Positions 49,742 through 56,118 of a stretch of 56,118 bases of DNA are shown here, piece after piece. Position 1 is the stretch's first letter, and each line of letters starts with the position of its first letter. The position numbers and the translations under genes are program-made. The stretch is taken from NCBI RefSeq assembly GCF_934747485.1, contig NZ_CAKVGN010000010.1, forward strand, positions 1 to 56,118. Direction: 5' to 3'. Below the pieces are notes generated by a model. That model had not been told where the DNA came from. It saw only the letters and a list, made by a program, of their open reading frames with translations, and did no database searches. The DNA is from an uncultured Brachyspira sp. (GTDB lineage Bacteria > Spirochaetota > Brachyspiria > Brachyspirales > Brachyspiraceae).

Positions 49742-51331
49742 TTAACTATATATTCTAAAGTCCATCTCTGGGAATATATCATCACGCCATTCTAATTTAC
49801 TGAGCCACTCTTCATTTAAATCTCTGTTTTTGATAGCATAATAAAGGTCAGTAAATCTCTTCACATATAATTTTGTAGTATTAACAGCATAATCAACCAT
49901 AGTGCCTGTATGCATAATGAAAGCCCAGTCGCTGCTTTGTGCCAACAACAATTCGCGTGCAGCCTGATTTAATGCCCTCTCATAAAGACCTGTCTCATTA
50001 TAATAATCATGAGCAAGCTCTATCATACGTTCTGCAGCCTTGTGTAAATGTCTGTAAATCCAGCCGTTAGTGCCGTTAAGCCAAACTTCACCATAACCAT
50101 TAGCTCCCCAACTTGACATTGAAGGCATAGATATTTGGTTTACTGGGTGTCTTTCTAAATATTCTTTTGGTGTGATTGTTTCTATAGTGTTTTGGTCATG
50201 ATGAATCTTTCTCATTAAAAACTCTATAAACATAGGACCTTCATACCACCAGTGTCCGAATAATTCAGCATCATAAGGAGATACTACTATAGGAGGTCTG
50301 TCGTCCATCACTGAAGCTAAATATTCTATTTGCTTTTCTCTATTAAACATAAAATTACCAGAATGCTCTCCAGCAGCTTCCATAGCCCATTCTGGATTAT
50401 AAGGCTCTTTAGCACAATCTTTACCAGTAATTCTATAATATTTTATACCTGTATTTTTTCTAAGACCATTGCTCTGTATAAAGTCTTTTATATATTCAAA
50501 AGGCAAATCATATCCAATATCTCTGTAAAACTCTCTGTATCTTGAATCACCCGGATAACCAACTTCAGCACTCCAAACACTTCTTGAACTTTCAATATCT
50601 CGTCCGAAAGCTGCAACTCTGCTCTCTCTAGAACAATATAAAGGAGCATAAACTCCATATTTTGGCACTCTATCAGCATACATTATACCATGCGTATCAA
50701 CAAAGAAATATTTAATTCCATTGTTTGCAAGATGTTTTTCAAGTCCAGGGAAAAATCCGCATTCTCCAAGCCATATGCCTGTGGGTTTTCTTCCTAAATG
50801 CTTCTCATGAGTTTTTACAGCCATTTTTAACTGTGCTTCTATTGCTTTAGGATATTCCTGCATAAATGGGAAAAATCCATGCGTAGCTCCGCAAGTAATT
50901 ATCTCTAAATTTCCTCTCTCTAAAAAATATCTAAATCCATTTAATATATTCTTATTATATTTATAAACAAATATATCTCTTATCTTTCTAAACTTATCTC
51001 TGTAAAACTCAGCAGTATGATGAAAATTAGGGTCTAATGAAGTCCTTTCAACCTCCATCTCTGCTAATCTAATTAATTTTTCTATATAATTAACGTATCT
51101 ATTTTGAAGAAGCTCATTTGCAAGCATATTCATAAGAGGAGGCGTTACGCTCATAGTAATTTTGAAATTTATTCCATCATTAACCATTCTATCATAAGCA
51201 TCAAGAAGGGGTATATATGTTTCTGTAATAGCCTCGTATAACCACTCTTCTTCTAAAAAATCCTCATGCTCTGGGTGTCTAACATAAGGGAGATGAGCAT
51301 GAAGCACTAAAGCTAAATAGCCTTTTGACAT
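49742..51331 (-). CDS. GH57 1,4-alpha-glucan branching enzyme
   Basis: 529 residues, the length of the short GH57 branching enzymes. It makes alpha-1,6 branches in glycogen. Family motifs: LHAHLPYVRHP (residues 10-20, catalytic-site His), GATHGFFP, the nucleophile Glu190 in GIWLGECGFFPGL, the acid/base Asp354 in SPYDAELFGHWWYEGP, and a C-terminal helical domain (HKAAERMIELAHDY...LLLAQSSDWAFI). Both catalytic residues are present. It is a single gene with its own promoter and terminator; no other glycogen gene is nearby. Confidence 0.94.
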   Translation of the reverse strand: MSKGYLALVLHAHLPYVRHPEHEDFLEEEWLYEAITETYIPLLDAYDRMVNDGINFKITMSVTPPLMNMLANELLQNRYVNYIEKLIRLAEMEVERTSLDPNFHHTAEFYRDKFRKIRDIFVYKYNKNILNGFRYFLERGNLEIITCGATHGFFPFMQEYPKAIEAQLKMAVKTHEKHLGRKPTGIWLGECGFFPGLEKHLANNGIKYFFVDTHGIMYADRVPKYGVYAPLYCSRESRVAAFGRDIESSRSVWSAEVGYPGDSRYREFYRDIGYDLPFEYIKDFIQSNGLRKNTGIKYYRITGKDCAKEPYNPEWAMEAAGEHSGNFMFNREKQIEYLASVMDDRPPIVVSPYDAELFGHWWYEGPMFIEFLMRKIHHDQNTIETITPKEYLERHPVNQISMPSMSSWGANGYGEVWLNGTNGWIYRHLHKAAERMIELAHDYYNETGLYERALNQAARELLLAQSSDWAFIMHTGTMVDYAVNTTKLYVKRFTDLYYAIKNRDLNEEWLSKLEWRDDIFPEMDFRIYS

Positions 51332-51382
51332 AAAACATTCCTTAAATATTTTTTATTTTTCTATAATAATTTCTATAATAAT

Positions 51383-51411
51383 ATTATATAAAATTATAAT
51401 CTTAAAATCAA
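51383..51411 (-). promoter_or_regulatory. Sigma-70-type promoter of the GH57 gene
   Basis: On the minus strand TTGATT (51411-51406), 17 bases and a perfect TATAAT (51388-51383), about 50 bases before the start. Confidence 0.6.
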
Positions 51412-51573
51412 GACTAATATCATATTAAAAATATCAAATTTTCATATAAAGCAGCTATTTTAAAAATACATAATTCTTAAATATAGTATAATCTAACAAA
51501 CTTGAAAAAAATATTTTTGTCTGTAAAATATAAAAAACATAAAAATTAAAAAACTAAGGAATTTAAAACAATT

Positions 51574-52308
51574 ATGGACATTTTCTCTTTTACAAATAAA
51601 TCTAACAACAACAAAACAAATACTGACACTATACTCTTTAACAGCGAAGCAATACTTGGAAGACCATTAATAATAAACGAACAAAGTAATTACAGCCATT
51701 TTATAAACTCAATAGAAGGCACTTGTATAGCATTAGTTGCTGATGGATTAGGGGACACTTTTGCTTCAAAACTTGCTGCTGATGTTTACAACGAAAACTT
51801 TTTAGACTTAGTAGAACTTGTGGGCGAACAGGAAGTAATAAACTGGATAATGCATAATTTCATCAAATTAGAGGTTAATGCTGCAAGAGAATCTGCTGAT
51901 GATGTTCAAAAATCTATGGCAGGTGCTTCTATTGCTGGTGTGTTATATCATAAGTTTGCTGGTGTATTTGTGTTTCATGCGGGGGACGCTAAAGTGTTTT
52001 GCATAGACAAAAACAAAGCTGCTCAAATAACAAGAGACCATGTTAATGGATATGCTCTTGAAAACTGTGCTTGTGCAGGAGGGGGACACTACATTACAAT
52101 AGAAGGCTCTAGAAGAAACAAAAATCATAACTATTTCATTGCTACTAATTCTATGTGTGAGGCTATAGCATCTAATTACAGCTCATTAGAAGAGGGTGTT
52201 TACAATATAATGAGCTTAAATACTGAAGAAGCTATAAACAAATTAAAAACTATTAATAGTAATGAGAACATAACAGCCTTTGGCTTAAAAAATCTTTACG
52301 CTATTTAA
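51574..52308 (+). CDS. PP2C-like protein phosphatase
   Basis: 244 residues. PP2C metal motifs are visible: ADGLGD (Asp57, Asp61, in place of the usual ADGMGG), GASIAGVLYHKFAGVFVFHAGDAKVFCI with Asp138 (the GDSR position), and TRDHVNGY. The C-terminal Asp motif (GxxDN) is not obvious: the final region reads NSNENITAFGLKNL, with Glu/Asn instead, so catalysis may be altered or the protein may only bind partners. It precedes an RsbW-like kinase gene by 84 bases, which suggests a partner-switching signalling pair. Confidence 0.8.
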   Translation: MDIFSFTNKSNNNKTNTDTILFNSEAILGRPLIINEQSNYSHFINSIEGTCIALVADGLGDTFASKLAADVYNENFLDLVELVGEQEVINWIMHNFIKLEVNAARESADDVQKSMAGASIAGVLYHKFAGVFVFHAGDAKVFCIDKNKAAQITRDHVNGYALENCACAGGGHYITIEGSRRNKNHNYFIATNSMCEAIASNYSSLEEGVYNIMSLNTEEAINKLKTINSNENITAFGLKNLYAI

Positions 52309-52392
52309 TAATTTATATGTAAAAATCTTGACAATGCATATTATTTAACTATACTTTATTTATAAGTTATAGAAAATACTACATGCGATAAT

Positions 52393-52773
52393 ATGCTGAC
52401 TATGAAAATACCAAGTAATAAAAGATTAATACCAAATATATCTGAAATCTTTATTCAGTATTTGCATTCACATAATATAAAAGATGCCGATGCCATGCAA
52501 ATAGCTTTTGAAGAGGCTTTAACCAATGCTATAGTTCACGGCAACAATAATGATTATAATAAAAATGTAAATATATCATTTAGTATAAAACAGAATATGC
52601 TTGAAATTACCATAGAAGACGAAGGCATGGGCTTTAATTACAAATCAATAAAAACTAACGATGATATATATAGCAAAAACGGACGAGGTATACTTTTAAT
52701 ATCACTCTACACAGACAGTTTTCACTTTGAAGACTACGGCCGAAAAATAGTAATGAACAAGTACATAAGTTAA
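52393..52773 (+). CDS. RsbW/SpoIIAB-like ATP-binding regulatory kinase
   Basis: 126 residues of the GHKL ATPase fold. The N box is EEALTNAIVHGN (Asn45), the G1 box DEGMGF (76-81) and the G2 box NGRGILLI (96-103). These proteins act as anti-sigma factors or serine kinases on anti-sigma-antagonists. No sigma factor or STAS-domain antagonist gene is next to it, so its target is elsewhere. The ATG at 52393 or 52402 could start it; neither has a clear ribosome site. It follows the PP2C-like gene. Confidence 0.88.
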   Translation: MLTMKIPSNKRLIPNISEIFIQYLHSHNIKDADAMQIAFEEALTNAIVHGNNNDYNKNVNISFSIKQNMLEITIEDEGMGFNYKSIKTNDDIYSKNGRGILLISLYTDSFHFEDYGRKIVMNKYIS

Positions 52774-52865
52774 TTATATAATTTCAATAATATTTTCTTT
52801 ATAAGTTGTTTACTATAATTATTTATGAATTATAATAAAAACATAAAAATAGTAGGTTGTTATTT

Positions 52866-55800
52866 ATGAATAAAGAATATATAAAAGCCGTAAAAAATTA
52901 TATTGAAGAAATAAACTCAATCAAAGAAAAAGGCTCTTCTAATGAACATAGTTATAGAACTTCTTTAGAAAATATGCTTAAATTTTTTGCTGTTAATTTA
53001 TACCCTAATAAAAGTATAAAAATAATTCAGGAATCAAGCATTGATGATGAAGATGATAAAAAAATATTTCCTGATTTTACTATAGTTAATGAAGATGAAC
53101 AGCTTATAGGATTTATTGAGTGTAAAGATGTAGGTTTTGATTTGAATAAAGCTATTAACGGCAAAGGAAATTATAAACAATATAAAGAACAGTTAATAAA
53201 ATATTTGTATATTCATAATAATTTGATATTTACTGATTATATTAATTTTATTTTACTTTCAAAAGAAGATGACGGCAATATTATTGTAAAAGATGAGATT
53301 TGTATTTATGAAAATAAAAAAGATAAGGAAGAAGAAAATTATAAAAAACTTATAGATATATTTGATATGTTTTTTATAAGTAAAGCAAAAGAAATTGATA
53401 AAAAAGATTATTTTCTTTCACTTCTTGCAAGAAGAACAAAAATTTTGAGAGACTTTATAAATTTAGAATTATTAAATAAAGATTCATATTTAAGCAGAGA
53501 TGTAAAAGGATTATTTGAAAACACTTTATTTAAAGATTTGAGCGATAAAGATTTTGCTGATGCCTTCTCACAGATTATCACTTTTTCATTACTTTTTTAC
53601 AGACTAAGCAAAAGAAAAAATGTTGATTTAAACAGTTTTAAAGATATGCCTGATTATATACCAATATTTAAAGAGTTTCTTTTGAAAATAGATATAAACG
53701 ATTTTAATAACAACGGTATATTTTATTCTATAGTTTCAATAATTAATGCGGTTAATTCTTATAATGAAAACATATTTTATGGAGAGCTTTCATATAAAGA
53801 AAATCATGATAAAGAAGACCCATTTATATATATGTATGAATATTTTTTAAAAGAGTTTGACGAGAAGACAAGAAATGCCAGAGGGGTGTTTTATACTCCT
53901 ATAGAGGCGGTAAGATATATTATAAAATCTATAGATGAACTTTTGAAAGACAAACTCAATATAAGCGAGGGACTTTACGGAGAGAATGTGCATATACTTG
54001 ACTTTGCTGCAGGCACTGGAACATTTATGCTTGGAGCTATAGAGCTTGCATATAATAATGCAAAATCAAGCGGTATAGGCGGCGTATGGGAGAAAATAGT
54101 TTCAGAGTTTATATTGAAAAGACTTTACGGCTTTGAGTTTTTAATAGTACCTTATGTTTTGGCACACTTTAGAATACATGAATATTTGAAAGATTTGAAT
54201 TATGATTATAAGAGCAGGGAAAGACTGCAATTATATTTAACTAATACTTTAGATAACAGTGCAGGCGGTTATGTGGCAATGTTTCCAAATATGAAAGCAG
54301 AAGCTGATATGGCTTATAAAATAAAAAATGAAGAGCCTATACTCGTTATAATGGGCAACCCTCCCTATAATTCAAAATCAGAAGAAATAAACTGCAAAGA
54401 ATGGATAATAGATTTATTAAAGGACTATAAAAAAGATTTAACAGGATCTGAAAAAAGAATAATAGATGATGATTATATGAAATTTTTAAGATTTGCACAT
54501 TGGAAAATGGAGAAAAGCAAACAGGGTATAATAGGCGTAATAGTAAATAACTCTTTTATAAACGGTGTTAGTCATAGGGAAATGCGTAATCAGCTAATGA
54601 AAACCTTTGATGAAATATATATTTTTGATTTGCATGGTAATATGAATAAGGAAGAAAAATGTCCAGACGGCAGTCAGGATTTTAATATTTTTAATATAAA
54701 AGATGTGGGAGTATGCATAGCATTATTTGTAAAAACTGGAATAAAAAATAACAAAAACAAAGGCGTATATTTTCAGGAAATTTACGGAAAGCAAAATTAT
54801 AAAAAAGAATATTTGATTGATAAATCTGTAAACACAGACATAGAAAATAAAAAATGGAAAAAATTACAAGATGATGAAAAATGGCATTGGTTTACAGAAG
54901 TAAAAAGCAATGAAAAATATTTGAATGATTTTAAAGGTTTGAATGAGATTTTTGAAGTATTCGGAAGCGGAATAAAAACAGAAAAATATAAAATAACTAT
55001 TCATACAGATATTGAAAAGTTAAAAACTGTTATTAATGACTTCATCAGTTTAGATGAAAAAAATATACAGAAAAAATATGATATAAAAGATTCAAGAGAT
55101 TGGAAAATATCAAACACCAAAAAATATTTAGAAAATATGATTGATGAATTTAATTATTCATTAATTACTCAAATACATTACAGAACATTTGATTTTAGAT
55201 ATACTTATTATTCATCATATAATTTATTTATAACATATCCTAGATACGATATAATGAAACATTTTATTAACAGAGGAAATATAGGTTTAGTTTTTACTAG
55301 AGGTATTATATCAGATATAGATTTTGAAAATATATTTATTTCTGATAAGATTATAGATATAAATTTTACTAAATATCAAACTTACTTCGCTCCGCTTTAT
55401 ATTTATGAGGAGGTTGATTCTTCTGCCGATTTCAATTTTGATGAAGAATGCAAGCCTAATTTTAAAGCTACCTTCTTGGATTTCCTCAAAAAATATTTGG
55501 GCGGCTCTATAATCAAAAGCGAAGATTATCCTTACAAAATACTCTCCTACATCTACGCTGTGCTTTATGCTCCTTCATACCGCTCTCGCTACAAAGAAGA
55601 TTTAAAATATGATTATCCGCGTATTCCTTTCACTGATGACAGCTCTCTATTTTCTTCTCTTTCCTCTTTAGGCTCTGCTCTCATAGATTTGCATTTGCTT
55701 AAAAAAGTGCCTGCTCCTTCTTCTTCCTACCCTGTTTCAGGCGATGACAATATTGATTTCTGCAAGTTTGAAGATAATAAAATAAAAATAAACTCTTCCC

Positions 55801-55997
55801 AATATTTCGACAATGTAAAAGAAGAAGTATACAATTATTCAATCGGCGGTTACAAGCCTATAGAAAAATATATAAAGGCTCGCGAAACCCTCACTCTTAA
55901 CGACATCATGCATATACAGAAAGTTATTAGCGTTATTGAAAAAACTATTGATCTTCAAAAAAGTATTGATGAGGTTTATAAAAGAATTGATAAATAG
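52866..55997 (+). CDS. Single-chain restriction-modification enzyme (Type IIG / ISP-like without helicase)
   Basis: 1043 residues from the ATG at 52866 (a TTG three codons earlier is less likely). The N-terminal nuclease has a PD-(D/E)xK site: Pro69-Asp70 (FPDFTIV) and Glu85-x-Lys87 (FIECKD). The methyltransferase has motif I DFAAGTGTF (379-387) and motif IV NPPY (498-501), the N6-adenine type. The C-terminal half resembles the Type ISP specificity domain. No helicase motifs lie between nuclease and methylase, unlike the ISP enzymes of about 1500-1600 residues. Base and codon use changes in the last 600 bases. Restriction and methylation would be done by one protein. Confidence 0.85.
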   Translation: MNKEYIKAVKNYIEEINSIKEKGSSNEHSYRTSLENMLKFFAVNLYPNKSIKIIQESSIDDEDDKKIFPDFTIVNEDEQLIGFIECKDVGFDLNKAINGKGNYKQYKEQLIKYLYIHNNLIFTDYINFILLSKEDDGNIIVKDEICIYENKKDKEEENYKKLIDIFDMFFISKAKEIDKKDYFLSLLARRTKILRDFINLELLNKDSYLSRDVKGLFENTLFKDLSDKDFADAFSQIITFSLLFYRLSKRKNVDLNSFKDMPDYIPIFKEFLLKIDINDFNNNGIFYSIVSIINAVNSYNENIFYGELSYKENHDKEDPFIYMYEYFLKEFDEKTRNARGVFYTPIEAVRYIIKSIDELLKDKLNISEGLYGENVHILDFAAGTGTFMLGAIELAYNNAKSSGIGGVWEKIVSEFILKRLYGFEFLIVPYVLAHFRIHEYLKDLNYDYKSRERLQLYLTNTLDNSAGGYVAMFPNMKAEADMAYKIKNEEPILVIMGNPPYNSKSEEINCKEWIIDLLKDYKKDLTGSEKRIIDDDYMKFLRFAHWKMEKSKQGIIGVIVNNSFINGVSHREMRNQLMKTFDEIYIFDLHGNMNKEEKCPDGSQDFNIFNIKDVGVCIALFVKTGIKNNKNKGVYFQEIYGKQNYKKEYLIDKSVNTDIENKKWKKLQDDEKWHWFTEVKSNEKYLNDFKGLNEIFEVFGSGIKTEKYKITIHTDIEKLKTVINDFISLDEKNIQKKYDIKDSRDWKISNTKKYLENMIDEFNYSLITQIHYRTFDFRYTYYSSYNLFITYPRYDIMKHFINRGNIGLVFTRGIISDIDFENIFISDKIIDINFTKYQTYFAPLYIYEEVDSSADFNFDEECKPNFKATFLDFLKKYLGGSIIKSEDYPYKILSYIYAVLYAPSYRSRYKEDLKYDYPRIPFTDDSSLFSSLSSLGSALIDLHLLKKVPAPSSSYPVSGDDNIDFCKFEDNKIKINSSQYFDNVKEEVYNYSIGGYKPIEKYIKARETLTLNDIMHIQKVISVIEKTIDLQKSIDEVYKRIDK

Positions 55998-56118
55998 AAT
56001 TAGCATAATTTACAGTATATAAATATACTATATTTTTTTTATTTTATGCACAGGAGCCAGACATATTGCAGTTAGGAATTCCTTAATTTCTTAAAGTATA
56101 GCATAGGTGTATCATAAT
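55998..56118. other. Window end with short repeat resembling the window start
   Basis: Plain A/T sequence, then AGGAGCCAGACATATTGCA near 56051-56069 and GGAATTCCTTA. The same series, with small changes and in the opposite orientation, is at the left edge of the window. No gene is identified. Confidence 0.4.

Overview
This is 56 kb of very AT-rich bacterial DNA. It carries flagellar rod genes (flgB, flgC, fliE), an encapsulin nanocompartment operon, a GH57 branching enzyme, glutamate dehydrogenase and many short lipoprotein-like or membrane proteins. Codon use is strongly A/T-biased (AGA for Arg, TTA for Leu). The mix fits an anaerobic, host-associated spirochaete, most likely Brachyspira. That assignment is inferred from composition and gene content; no 16S gene is present.

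Layout. 0.2-3.9 kb: rightward run of small envelope proteins (YtxH-like, SurA-like, beta-barrel-like). 4.5-7.2 kb: leftward M50 protease, trmD and LUD protein. 7.3-8.7 kb: ferritin-like cargo plus encapsulin shell, with its own promoter and terminator. 8.7-12.4 kb: YdcF-like protein, fabH and thiolase. 12.5-16.8 kb: MATE transporter with a possible attenuator leader, DUF2157, DUF2752 and a BatA-like VWA protein. 17.4-23.5 kb: ankyrin protein, fliE-flgC-flgB, aminotransferase, two tandem paralogues and a TetR regulator. 23.6-25.6 kb: a lipoprotein gene interrupted by one in-frame TGA, then selD. 26.4-30.8 kb: gdhA, a small FtsE/FtsX-like ABC pair, second fabH and a C_GCAxxG_C_C protein. 31-36.8 kb: UvrD/PcrA helicase, DNA methyltransferase and two convergent dicarboxylate/amino-acid symporters. 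37-41.5 kb: ftsH, NlpC/P60 protein, DUF4390-like protein, tmRNA and a GNAT acetyltransferase. 42.4-51.3 kb: rarA, an unknown protein, a CoxE-type VWA protein, M15 peptidase, tRNA-Val, CYTH protein, DUF3098-like protein, tRNA-Leu and GH57 branching enzyme. 51.5-56 kb: PP2C-like phosphatase, RsbW-like kinase and a large one-polypeptide restriction-modification enzyme.

The most unusual content is non-coding. Nearly every intergenic gap over 300 bp holds one or more copies of a mosaic, GC-rich, hairpin-rich repeat family, in either orientation. I call its parts the left block (a G/C core followed by a C/G-TTCTTTTG...CAAAAGAA-G/C hairpin), an A/T spacer, and the right block (a 26-nt hairpin with arms CAACTTTTT/AAAAAGTTG or GTTCTTTTT/AAAAAGAAC). 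Both hairpins show compensatory changes between copies. A second module is a 46-bp unit bounded by CCGCACG and CGTGCGG, inserted in four of the arrays. The gaps that lie between divergent genes contain no copy. Forward orientation below means left block before right block on the + strand.
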